Below, piece by piece: positions 1-7,019 of a stretch of 11,276 bases of DNA. The translations under genes and the position numbers were made by a program. Every line of letters starts with the position of its first letter. The stretch's first letter is position 1. Source of the stretch: Crocinitomicaceae bacterium (lineage in GTDB: Bacteria > Bacteroidota > Bacteroidia > Flavobacteriales_D > Crocinitomicaceae); assembly GCA_024643585.1 (NCBI GenBank), contig JAHEMP010000052.1:1-11276 (forward strand), in the 5' to 3' direction. Below the pieces are notes generated by a model, which saw nothing but the letters and a program-made list of their open reading frames with translations, did no database searches and was not told where the DNA came from.

Positions 1-1011
1 TTGCAATTTCAAACTGTCGATTTCTTCCTGTTGCAATTCAGATTCATCCATCAATTCTTGATCTGCTGCCTCCATTTTCTTGTTCCATTCTTTTTGCTCT
101 CTCCATCTGTCTCCAAAATGATACGTCAACAAAAATTCTGAAGATCTTTTTGAATAATCGTTTACTACACCCGTCGAGAAGTTGTGAGCATAGCCTGCTG
201 AAATACTTTTATACCGCACCCCTGCACTAATACCAAAAGCATACGTGCTGTGATAGGTAATGCCAAACCAACCTAAATTTGCTGCATCAACTACCAAATT
301 GGCATCCCATTGGAAGGGCGCTCCTTTTACGCTTCGAACAACAGCCATCGGGTAAAATTTTATGTCTCTTGAATCATCAATCATAAAGTCATATTTTACC
401 GAACCTCTATAATGTTGAACATTATTCAATGCCATGGTTTGACCAGAATTGGTGCTAATTGTAGGATTATTACCTAACAATTGTGGAATGGCAAAGCCAA
501 CCTGCAATTTATTCCATTCAAATCCAAGTCCAAAATCAGCATTAAACGCCGTTCTATTGGCTCTGGGTCCAAATAAAATTGGATCCAATTCATTGACAAC
601 TTGAGCTTTATCGAAATCGATGGTTTGGTTTTGAACACCAAGTGCTAATCCAAAATTCAATCGTGCGTCATCACTAATTTTCATTCTGTACGCGTAGTTT
701 ACCATTGCACTCGTACTGGATAAAATATCCGTTTGATCACGGTAGGCAATAATTCCTAAGCCCATTTTCCCTTGTGCTGTTTGTCCGTCAACTGACATAT
801 AACTCGTTTGAGGGCTACCTTGGACTCCGGTAAACATACTTCTATGGGACACCGCAGCTTTGGCGTATTCTGATTGTCCAGCAAAGGCCGGATTGAGCGT
901 CATCATATTCTGATAATACTGTGTACTAAGAGCCAATTGTTGCGCCTGAGTATGACTTGCAGCGCCCAAAAACAAAAGGATTGAAAATATCTGTATCTTT
1001 TTCATGTTCAT
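1..1011 (-). CDS. PorP/SprF-family type IX secretion outer-membrane protein (3' end outside window)
   Basis: The open frame covers 337 codons and runs off the left edge. Residues 1-23 are a signal peptide (MNMKK, a hydrophobic core, cleavage likely after TQA before QQLALS). Residues 24-303 show the PorP/SprF pattern: an early QYYQNMMTLNPAFAG motif and alternating beta-barrel-like strands up to LLTYHFGDRW. From about residue 304 the sequence becomes charged and helical (KKMEAADQELMDESEL, then QQEEIDSLKLQ), so the barrel carries a coiled-coil C-terminal extension that continues out of view. Family members of this kind are T9SS partners of substrates with type B tails; SprF of Flavobacterium is needed for SprB export. 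The start is 4 bases after the stop of the upstream surface-protein gene, so the two are cotranscribed and probably translationally coupled. An in-frame ATG two codons later (1005) is an equally possible start. Family assignment is firm; the substrate partnership is inferred. Confidence 0.88.
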   Translation of the reverse strand, partial: MNMKKIQIFSILLFLGAASHTQAQQLALSTQYYQNMMTLNPAFAGQSEYAKAAVSHRSMFTGVQGSPQTSYMSVDGQTAQGKMGLGIIAYRDQTDILSSTSAMVNYAYRMKISDDARLNFGLALGVQNQTIDFDKAQVVNELDPILFGPRANRTAFNADFGLGFEWNKLQVGFAIPQLLGNNPTISTNSGQTMALNNVQHYRGSVKYDFMIDDSRDIKFYPMAVVRSVKGAPFQWDANLVVDAANLGWFGITYHSTYAFGISAGVRYKSISAGYAHNFSTGVVNDYSKRSSEFLLTYHFGDRWREQKEWNKKMEAADQELMDESELQQEEIDSLKLQ

Positions 1012-1015
1012 TTTC

Positions 1016-3769
1016 TTATTTCTCATTTCTAAGAATGGTTACTGCTCCTTTTAATAACTGATCCGTTGAAGAGAACTTCACGAGATAGTAATACGTAGCA
1101 TCTGGTAATTTTTTACCCTCAAATGTTCCGTCCCAACTATTGTCGTATGCTGAGTTTTCATAAACCGTTTGACCTTCTCGGTTAATAACGGTGACGGAAG
1201 TATTTGGGAACAAACTCAAATTAGGTATTTCCCAAGTATCGTTGTATCCATCGCCATTTGGAGAGAATAAATTTGGTATAAACAATTCTATGTCCGTATC
1301 AATAATCACTTCAACTGGCATACTTGCTACACAACCATAAATATCCGAAACGGTAACGGTATACGTTGTTGTTTGTGACGGTGTTGCAACTGGATTGGAA
1401 ATTATATCGTTGGACAACGTTTCAGAAGGGGTCCAAAGGAAACTTGTCAAATTTGTTCCTAGCGCAAATAAATCAACGCTTTGGCCTAAATTTATTGTTG
1501 TATCTGGCCCAGCCATGAAACTCTCAATTCCACCGGAAACCGTTATGTAACCTACAGCAAGTGAATTACCGCACGGTCCTGCAAATTGCAATGTATAATA
1601 ATGCGAACCGACGACGACAGGCGTTCCCGTTATAACCAAAAGATTAGGCACCCCTGGAATGTACGTGCTCGAAACTCCCAAAGGCAGATCTAAAACCAAT
1701 ACCGGTCCACCAACAACATAAACAATTGAATCGATGCCGGAAGTAAGACAAACTAACTGATCGTTTGTATAGGGCTCCGAAATCAACAACAGTTGCGCTG
1801 TTTGAATCTCAATCGATCCTGTCAAGGTATCATTTGGACAAAAAGAACCTGAAACGACCATCGTATAGGTATAGGTTCCTGGCCCAATTGGTGTGCCCGT
1901 AATTAGCAAAGTATCATTGTAAAACGTATCGATTATACCAGGTGGTAAACCGGTCACTACTACTGTGTCTGCTCCGCTTGAAATCAAGTACATAATGGTA
2001 TCAATAGAATTTCCATTATTGTCACATAACACTTGGTTGTCTGAGCCCGGTGCCGAAAGCAATTGTAATCCTAATGAGTCATCTACTGTCAACAAACCAT
2101 ATGCTGAATCGGCTGGACAAGCACCCCCAGTTGTGTAAATTGTATATGCATAAATTCCTGCTGAATTTGCCGTATCAGAAATAATCGCTGTATCTCCTTG
2201 AATGGTAACATTTACACCTATCGGCAAATTTATTCCTATCGCTCCTGTAGCACTTCCACTAAATTGGTACCAAATACTGTCTATGGACGAATTGATACAA
2301 ACTTGTTGTGTGTCTGTGAACTGAGCAGATATAAATTGAATAACCGCAAATGTATCTATGGTTATTTCTCCTATCAAAGTTACGTTACCACAAGCGGAAC
2401 CAGTAGTTGTGACAGAAAAAGGGAAAACACCTATTTGCGTTGATGAACCCGAAATGGTCAATACATTTCCGACTAGATTTCCGTTAATTCCAAAAGGAAG
2501 ACCAGAAACCGTTGCCCCTGTTGCACTTCCTCCTGCTGTGTATTCGATGTCTATCATTGTAGAACCTGTACAAACCGCTTGAATATCTGTTCCAGGCAAC
2601 GAAGTAAGATCCAACGTAGGTCCAGCCGTGATGGTAATAGCACCACTAGCTGTGGCCGAACCACATGATCCACCTTGAGTCGTAATCGTGTAAACAACAG
2701 TTCCTACTTGACTTGAGGCTCCTGAAATTATATACCCTCCAGGGAAAAATGTACCATTAATTCCAGGTGGTAAAGTATCTATTGTGGCTCCAGTAAAGCC
2801 AGCTCCTAAGGTATAGACTATGTCAACTATTGAATCGTTTACGCATACGGTTTGATTATCCGTACCAATGGGTGAAGCCAAAATAATGTATGGATCTACA
2901 TTAATTATTCCTCCTGCCGTTGCGGGTGGGCATACACCTCCTGTTGCCGAAACAGTAAAAGGAAATGGCCCTGCGACTAAAGGTGTACCTGAAATCGTGA
3001 TTATTCCTCCTGAAAAAACGCCTGTCATTCCTGGAGGCAAACCAGAAACGGAGGCAAAGGTTGCAGCGCCTCCAATGGTGTATTTAATAGTATCTGCAGG
3101 TGTATTCACACAAACCACTTGGTTCGTGTTTCCCGACAAAAATGTTATGGTTGGTGGCTCATCCACTGTAATTGTTCCGTTTACTGTGATTGGACCACAG
3201 TTGTTGACACCTGGTATTGTTTCAAAACTGTAATTAAAAGAGCCCACTGAGGAAGGGGTTCCTGTAATTGTAACGACACATCCTGAAGTGTCAGAAACTA
3301 CTGCACTTGAGACCCCAGATGGCAGTGGACTTGTAAAAGTAATTCCCTGCGCCCCTAGAATTGTGTACTCAATGGTATCAATTTGGTCGCCCAAACAAAC
3401 CGTTTGATTATCTGACCCTGCCACACTTAATGTTGCAGTCGCAGAGGCAAGAACAGTGATATAGGCCAGTTTAACCTCCGTGTCCGTATTGGAAGGTCCC
3501 GCTGCAGCCGTTAGAACCACAGTAAAAATCCCAGGGTTTGGATAGGTGATAACAGGCGCTACTAAAGTCGAACTCTGATTCGTTCCTCCGTCCAAAAAAG
3601 TCCAATTGTACGTTGCGGCTCCAGTTGAGTTATTAATAAACTGAACTTGACCCCCAACACAAATCGTTGTATTTGAAGCAGAAAAATTTGCTACTTGCGA
3701 GTAGCCTACAAATGCTAAGAAATGGGAAAAAATAAGTAAGCCTTTTATTTTCATTGTGCTCATTTTCAT
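1016..3769 (-). CDS. Large secreted repeat protein with PKD domains and T9SS type B (gliding motility-associated) C-terminal domain
   Basis: 917 residues. The N-terminus is a signal peptide (hydrophobic GLLIFSHFLAFVGYSQ, residues 10-25). Residues ~26-107 form a PKD-like domain with the YNWTFLDGG signature. Residues ~116-744 are seven Ig-like (He_PIG/PKD-like) repeats of ~91 residues, each with the pattern DNQTVC ... IDTIEYT ... LPPGI ... ITGTP ... CG ... GxITV. Residues ~750-823 are another PKD-like domain (FLWTPSETLS ... TTTYTVTVSD). Residues ~826-917 match the CHU_C/type B T9SS sorting domain (FSPNGDGYNDTWEI, YDNSWDGTFEGK, YYYLVK). It is therefore exported through the Sec system and T9SS to the cell surface or medium, and the repeats suggest an extended stalk or adhesin. 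No enzymatic domain is visible. In-frame ATGs at codons 3 and 6 (3763, 3754) are alternative starts; all keep the signal peptide. The PorP/SprF-like gene follows after 4 bases. The actual ligand or role is unknown. Confidence 0.92.
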   Translation of the reverse strand: MKMSTMKIKGLLIFSHFLAFVGYSQVANFSASNTTICVGGQVQFINNSTGAATYNWTFLDGGTNQSSTLVAPVITYPNPGIFTVVLTAAAGPSNTDTEVKLAYITVLASATATLSVAGSDNQTVCLGDQIDTIEYTILGAQGITFTSPLPSGVSSAVVSDTSGCVVTITGTPSSVGSFNYSFETIPGVNNCGPITVNGTITVDEPPTITFLSGNTNQVVCVNTPADTIKYTIGGAATFASVSGLPPGMTGVFSGGIITISGTPLVAGPFPFTVSATGGVCPPATAGGIINVDPYIILASPIGTDNQTVCVNDSIVDIVYTLGAGFTGATIDTLPPGINGTFFPGGYIISGASSQVGTVVYTITTQGGSCGSATASGAITITAGPTLDLTSLPGTDIQAVCTGSTMIDIEYTAGGSATGATVSGLPFGINGNLVGNVLTISGSSTQIGVFPFSVTTTGSACGNVTLIGEITIDTFAVIQFISAQFTDTQQVCINSSIDSIWYQFSGSATGAIGINLPIGVNVTIQGDTAIISDTANSAGIYAYTIYTTGGACPADSAYGLLTVDDSLGLQLLSAPGSDNQVLCDNNGNSIDTIMYLISSGADTVVVTGLPPGIIDTFYNDTLLITGTPIGPGTYTYTMVVSGSFCPNDTLTGSIEIQTAQLLLISEPYTNDQLVCLTSGIDSIVYVVGGPVLVLDLPLGVSSTYIPGVPNLLVITGTPVVVGSHYYTLQFAGPCGNSLAVGYITVSGGIESFMAGPDTTINLGQSVDLFALGTNLTSFLWTPSETLSNDIISNPVATPSQTTTYTVTVSDIYGCVASMPVEVIIDTDIELFIPNLFSPNGDGYNDTWEIPNLSLFPNTSVTVINREGQTVYENSAYDNSWDGTFEGKKLPDATYYYLVKFSSTDQLLKGAVTILRNEK
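1538..3424 (-). repeat. Seven tandem ~91-residue Ig-like repeats in the surface protein, each with a cysteine pair
   Basis: Approximate coding span of residues 116-744. The first cysteine of each repeat lies at residues 125, 220, 309, 400, 491, 582 and 674; the second at 191, 280, 369, 460, 551, 644 and 733. The within-repeat distance is 66, 60, 60, 60, 60, 62 and 59; the repeat period is 95, 89, 91, 91, 91 and 92. Repeat 1 has one extra cysteine (164). The protein pattern is regular, but the DNA copies have clearly diverged, so this is an old array and not a recent slippage expansion. A disulfide within each domain is inferred from the spacing. Confidence 0.85.
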
Positions 3770-3960
3770 TGATTTTACGCGTAAAGTTAAGCGTTTGACT
3801 TAAAGATAGGATGAATTTTAGTTTTCAAAATCTAGCTTTTCACAAAGTACTTAGTGTTCGTAATACGTTTGTCTAAGGCATAAGGTTGCGAAACTTTTAG
3901 AATTTCTATAAAAAAGTAATCCTTTTTAGTTTTTCAATTTTGGTTATTAAGCAAAATGGA
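3770..3960. other. Intergenic region between mnmE and the surface-protein gene
   Basis: 191 bases after the mnmE stop and before the surface-protein start, both genes being on the minus strand. It contains a candidate minus-strand promoter (3801-3828) and a near-palindrome at 3841-3856 (CAC-A-AAGTACTT-A-GTG, symmetric except for one A:A pair) that could be a protein-binding site. A short A/T stem (TAAAAAAG...CCTTTTTA, about 3908-3927) is too weak to call as a terminator of mnmE. No small gene is evident. Confidence 0.5.
3801..3828 (-). promoter_or_regulatory. Candidate Bacteroidota promoter for the surface-protein/PorP operon
   Basis: On the minus strand TTG (3828-3826) is followed by 17 bases and then TATCTTTA (3808-3801). 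This matches the Bacteroidota -33 TTG / -7 TAnnTTTG arrangement except that the final G of the -7 box is A. It leaves a leader of roughly 25-40 bases before the possible start codons at 3769-3754. It is a pattern match only. Confidence 0.4.
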
Positions 3961-5328
3961 TCACTTCCCAATACAAAACTTAGCGAATATGTTTGCCAAC
4001 AAATCATCTTCTGATATTTGACCTGTTATTGTCCCCAAATGATACATGGCTTGGCGCAAGTCCAGAGCAACAAAATCACCTGTTACATTTGTTTCTAAAG
4101 CAAACTTTGCTTTTTCAAGATCCGTTCTTGTCTTTAAAAGGGCATTGTAGTGGCGCACGTTGGATACAATGGTTTCATTTGCCAAATCAAAGTCAGCAAT
4201 AATAGTGTCGACCAATATTTTCTTTAATTCCTCTATTCCTGTTCCTTGTTTAGCGGAGATATAAACTTGCTTAAAATCGCTAATTTCAATTGTTTTTTGA
4301 GAAATATCGTATTTATTAATGACAATCACCACTTTCTTTTCTGGGTGCAAAGTCCTTATTTCTCTCGCCCAATCCAACACTTCGGCTGTATTATTTGGTA
4401 TAGAATTATCTGCCATGCAAAGAACGATACTGGCTTGTACAATTTTTGCTTTGGATCTTTCAATCCCCATTGCCTCGATGGTTTCTGCATTATCGCGAAT
4501 TCCAGCTGTATCTATCAAGCGAAACTCGATTCCATCAATTGTCAATTCTTCTTCAATTACATCTCGGGTAGTTCCAGCTATATCACTGACTATAGCTCTG
4601 TCTTCTCCAAGAAGTTGATTGAGCAATGTGCTTTTTCCAGTATTCGGGGCGCCAACTATTGCTACTGGGACTCCATTTTTTATTGCGTTTCCTAATTCGA
4701 AGGATTTTGCCAAACGATTGATATACAATAAAACATCACTTACCAACTGATTCAATTCTTTTCTGTCGGCAAACTCAACATCCTCTTCTGCGAAATCCAA
4801 CTCCAGTTCGACTAACGAAGCAAAATGAATTAACTTTTCGCGCAAATCCTTTAGTTCATTTGAGAAACCCCCTTTCAATTGTTTAAGAGCAATGTTGTGC
4901 GCGTTTCTTGACTGAGAAGCTATTAAGTCAGCAACGGCTTCTGCTTGTGATAAATCCATCTTCCCGTTGGAGAAAGCTCGCATAGTAAATTCGCCTGGTT
5001 CGGCAAGTCGTGCTCCACAATCCAAAAGAGTTTCAAGAATTTTTTTCTGAATAAAGGGTGATGCGTGACATGAAATTTCGACACTTTCTTCACCCGTAAA
5101 ACTCTTTCCATGATCAAAAACAGTGACCAAAACTTCATCAATCAATTCATTTTGAACAGATTTTATATTTCCAAAATGACAGGTATGCGAGTCTACATTT
5201 TTCAAAGATTTTGAAAAACATTGTTCAACTATACGTTTAGAATTTGGACCAGAAAGTCGGATAATTGCAATTGCACCCAAACCATTGGGTGTTGCTAATG
5301 CACAGATTGTATCATGGGAATTTACCAT
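3961..5328 (-). CDS. mnmE: tRNA uridine-5-carboxymethylaminomethyl(34) synthesis GTPase MnmE
   Basis: 455 residues from this start, close to the E. coli length of 454. MnmE works in the cytoplasm with MnmG to modify the wobble uridine of a subset of tRNAs, using a folate-derived carbon. The N-terminal tetrahydrofolate-binding domain begins with HDTICALATPNGLGAIAIIRLSG and contains the GEFTMRAFSNGKMDLSQAEAV segment (residues ~112-132). The inserted G domain has all motifs: G1 GAPNTGKS (226-233), G2 GTTRD (252-256), G3 DTAG (273-276) and G4 NKYD (338-341). The C-terminal catalytic FCIGK ends the protein with Cys452. An ATG seven codons upstream (5349) keeps the frame open, but it touches the hairpin upstream and the family normally starts a few residues before the DTI motif, so 5328 is preferred. 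It lies 75 bases after the porin stop on the same strand. A TACCTTTG motif (5343-5336) sits 7 bases before the ATG without a -33 partner. Confidence 0.97.
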   Translation of the reverse strand: MVNSHDTICALATPNGLGAIAIIRLSGPNSKRIVEQCFSKSLKNVDSHTCHFGNIKSVQNELIDEVLVTVFDHGKSFTGEESVEISCHASPFIQKKILETLLDCGARLAEPGEFTMRAFSNGKMDLSQAEAVADLIASQSRNAHNIALKQLKGGFSNELKDLREKLIHFASLVELELDFAEEDVEFADRKELNQLVSDVLLYINRLAKSFELGNAIKNGVPVAIVGAPNTGKSTLLNQLLGEDRAIVSDIAGTTRDVIEEELTIDGIEFRLIDTAGIRDNAETIEAMGIERSKAKIVQASIVLCMADNSIPNNTAEVLDWAREIRTLHPEKKVVIVINKYDISQKTIEISDFKQVYISAKQGTGIEELKKILVDTIIADFDLANETIVSNVRHYNALLKTRTDLEKAKFALETNVTGDFVALDLRQAMYHLGTITGQISEDDLLANIFAKFCIGK

Positions 5329-5349
5329 TTGGACACAAAGGTATAACAA

Positions 5350-5381
5350 GAAAGGGATGAAACCGAAATTTCACCCCTTTC
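5350..5381 (-). terminator. Hairpin between the porin gene and mnmE, probable porin terminator
   Basis: Arms 5369-5381 and 5350-5362 are 13 bases each with a 6-base loop. Read as minus-strand RNA, 12 pairs are Watson-Crick and the remaining one is G.U; read as plus-strand RNA that position is an A.C mismatch, so the hairpin favours the minus strand. It starts 22 bases after the porin stop and is followed by the U-rich but interrupted stretch UUGUUAUAC. That fits a terminator or attenuator at the end of the porin transcript. The weak U-tract leaves open partial read-through into mnmE. Confidence 0.6.
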
Positions 5382-5403
5382 AAACAAGAAAAATATACGT
5401 TTG

Positions 5404-6720
5404 TTAAAATTTGTATTGCATTCTTAACGTTAAGACATTATCTCTAATGTCTTTCGTGAAACCGGTCAAACCATTTGCACTCTCATTCGTAACCATATTG
5501 TAGTGGAACATAAACTTGACATTTTCATGAGCGTAATAATTGTAGCCTATACCTATCATAGTGTATTTTAGCTCAGCATCTGTCATTCCGTTTGTACCAG
5601 TTAAATCTTTTCCAGAAATTTTTGTATTCGGGTCATACCACTCAAATTTAAAAGCCAACTCATGTTTTGTTTGACCAATTCGTTGTATGAAATAAGCGTA
5701 TCCAGCATTAAAATTTCTCACATATGTTACTGGTAATAAAGTCGAAGGGCTTCGAGATGAAGTGAGACTTCCTGATTGAGTTCCAGCTAGGTATTCTCCT
5801 CGAATTGAGGTTGTTCCCAAGGTAGATTTTATACTAATTTGAGCGTCAACTCCATAATATATTCTTGGTGCTTTATGTTTAGAATATGCCGGTCCACGTG
5901 TCGAGTCAGCAATTTGCCATGATTTTATACCCAAAGAATCACTTACAATGTTGTTGTAAATGGCATTATTCTGGTATAAAAAGCCACCGTTATAATGGGA
6001 AACCCCCAGTCCATAGTTTATTTTGTCATTTTTTGTTGAGCGATCATACCTCATTTTTCCTATAAAATCTTTAAAGCTGTCATAATCCGTTGTCCAAGCA
6101 AAAGAAGGTGTAGTTCCTGGAACAGCTATTCCCTGACCATTATAAAACCCACCATCTATCCGGAATCCATATAATTTTTTTCCTTTTACTGGGATAAACT
6201 GAATTTTAGCCCCCATATCCCTTTCATTTGGCATTAATGTTTGGTTAAAACGGGACCTTTCCGGCGTTTCTCGAACTGAGGAGGACTGTTCTATTTCAAA
6301 ACCAAAAGGTCTATTCATTACACCTGCTGTTACTGAAAATGCAGGTGCTTTTGGTAGAATAAATCTCCCATAAATATCCGCTATATTTACACCTCTTTCT
6401 GTTGCATTCAATTGAAAAACATATTCTGAATATTTGTTCGTATATGTAAACTTTACACGTCCTCTACGAATCATAAATCGATTGTTTGAATTAGCTGGGA
6501 AATCTCCGCCATCAAAGTTCTTAGCCCCTTTCGTTTCAATATACTGATATTGAGCTTGAATCCAACCACCAACTTTTAGGTTTTTTAGCCACCCTAAATT
6601 TTTATTAATGTCCGAAACCACAATTTTTAATGAGTCTAATTCTTTCTGGGTTTCCACTTGAGCATCTGCATTTTGTAATCCTATTACACATACAAATAAA
6701 ATAAATATTCTATTCTTCAT
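5404..6720 (-). CDS. OprO/OprP-family (phosphate-selective) outer-membrane porin
   Basis: 438 residues. Residues 1-20 are a signal peptide (MKNRIFILFVCVIGLQNADA, cleavage before QVETQ). A short coiled-coil segment follows (QKELDSLKIVVSDINKNL), as in OprP-like porins, and then the barrel begins with LKVGGWIQAQYQY. Family hallmarks are NNRFMIRRGRVKFTYTNKYSEYVFQLNA, VTAGVMNRPFGFEIEQSSSVRETPERSRF and RDMGAKIQF. The chain ends in a terminal Phe (LRMQYKF), the usual outer-membrane barrel insertion signal. Porin_O_P proteins form anion channels; some are phosphate- or polyphosphate-selective. Here the gene is divergent from a DUF47-Pit phosphate transporter and has a Pho-box-like array upstream, which supports a phosphate role. 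Substrate specificity cannot be read from the sequence alone. The only start near the signal peptide is 6720. Confidence 0.9.
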   Translation of the reverse strand: MKNRIFILFVCVIGLQNADAQVETQKELDSLKIVVSDINKNLGWLKNLKVGGWIQAQYQYIETKGAKNFDGGDFPANSNNRFMIRRGRVKFTYTNKYSEYVFQLNATERGVNIADIYGRFILPKAPAFSVTAGVMNRPFGFEIEQSSSVRETPERSRFNQTLMPNERDMGAKIQFIPVKGKKLYGFRIDGGFYNGQGIAVPGTTPSFAWTTDYDSFKDFIGKMRYDRSTKNDKINYGLGVSHYNGGFLYQNNAIYNNIVSDSLGIKSWQIADSTRGPAYSKHKAPRIYYGVDAQISIKSTLGTTSIRGEYLAGTQSGSLTSSRSPSTLLPVTYVRNFNAGYAYFIQRIGQTKHELAFKFEWYDPNTKISGKDLTGTNGMTDAELKYTMIGIGYNYYAHENVKFMFHYNMVTNESANGLTGFTKDIRDNVLTLRMQYKF

Positions 6721-6746
6721 AATTTAAATCGATAATGAATTTGCCG

Positions 6747-6754
6747 CAAATGTA
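6747..6754 (-). promoter_or_regulatory. -7 promoter box of the porin gene
   Basis: Minus-strand TACATTTG is an exact match to TAnnTTTG, 26 bases before the ATG at 6720. No TTG lies at the usual -33 distance, which is what one expects of an activator-dependent promoter; the phased repeats at 6769-6807 lie just upstream. Confidence 0.55.
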
Positions 6755-6768
6755 TTTCAAGAAATCTG

Positions 6769-6807
6769 TGTTTGTTTATTGTTAAGAGACTTTTAAAACA
6801 ATGTTAA
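6769..6807 (-). promoter_or_regulatory. Candidate Pho-box-like array of 11-bp-phased TTAACA units
   Basis: On the minus strand the units are TTAACA (6807-6802), TTAAAA (6796-6791), TTAACA (6785-6780) and a degenerate CAAACA (6774-6769), each separated by exactly 5 bases (11-bp period). OmpR/PhoB-family regulators bind 11-bp-phased direct repeats, and the Bacillus PhoP box is TT(A/T/C)ACA with about 5-base spacers. The array ends 14 bases before the porin -7 box, where such activators normally sit. That a Bacteroidota PhoB binds here is inference from geometry and from the phosphate-uptake neighbours. Confidence 0.5.
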
Positions 6808-7000
6808 TGTGCTTAACAATTTGTTCATTTTAGAAAAGAAAACCGGCAGAAAAACTAACCGTTGTTAACTAACCTTATTCGGCAAAAAAAACATTTTCTA
6901 AACCCCCTGATTTTAGTGGTTTCTTATTGGTCTTTAAAATCAGTTTTATTAATTTATTGTTAAGCTTTTGTGGCCTCGATTTTCATCTAAAAAAGCCTAA

Positions 7001-7008
7001 TACATTTG
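7001..7008 (+). promoter_or_regulatory. Possible -7 promoter box of the DUF47-pit operon
   Basis: TACATTTG is an exact TAnnTTTG match inside AATACATTTGC (6999-7009), the same 11-mer that carries the porin -7 box. It is only 11 bases before the preferred ATG (7020), so the leader would be very short, and no -33 TTG is correctly spaced. A two-unit repeat TATTAA-N5-TGTTAA lies at 6947-6963. Confidence 0.4.
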
Positions 7009-7019
7009 CTAAAAAAACA

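Larger units (their letters stand above)
6721..7019. promoter_or_regulatory. Divergent control region between porin and DUF47-pit, rich in TGTTAA/TTAACA sites
   Basis: 299 bases with no gene. The heptamer TTGTTAA occurs at 6779-6785, 6862-6868 and 6957-6963, and inverted (TTAACAA) at 6813-6819. Two copies extend to an exact 12-base direct repeat TTTATTGTTAAG (6775-6786 and 6953-6964). ATTGTTAAG (6778-6786) and CTTAACAAT (6812-6820) form a perfect 9-base inverted repeat. AACTAACC is repeated with a 14-base period (6853-6860 and 6867-6874). Both gene starts are preceded by the same 11-mer AATACATTTGC, which holds a -7 box. The repeats suggest a shared regulator for the two divergent units. Confidence 0.6.

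Noticed and set aside
2198..3233. Plus-strand open frames (2198-2443, 2358-2582, 2868-3233) opposite the surface-protein gene
   Set aside because: They lie antisense to a clear repeat-protein gene, show no family resemblance and arise from its repetitive composition.
3774..3785. Perfect 12-base palindrome TTTACGCGTAAA just upstream of the surface-protein gene
   Set aside because: A few such 12-mers are expected by chance in 11 kb and there is no second copy to support an operator.
4246..4695. Plus-strand open frames opposite mnmE
   Set aside because: They are shadows of a gene whose folate-binding and G-domain motifs are all intact.
6927..7019. Upstream ATG adding 31 residues to the DUF47 protein
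   Set aside because: The extra residues are hydrophobic and unlike the family, and they overlap the promoter and repeat sites. MASNILKFFLPKDRI at 7020 is a standard N-terminus.
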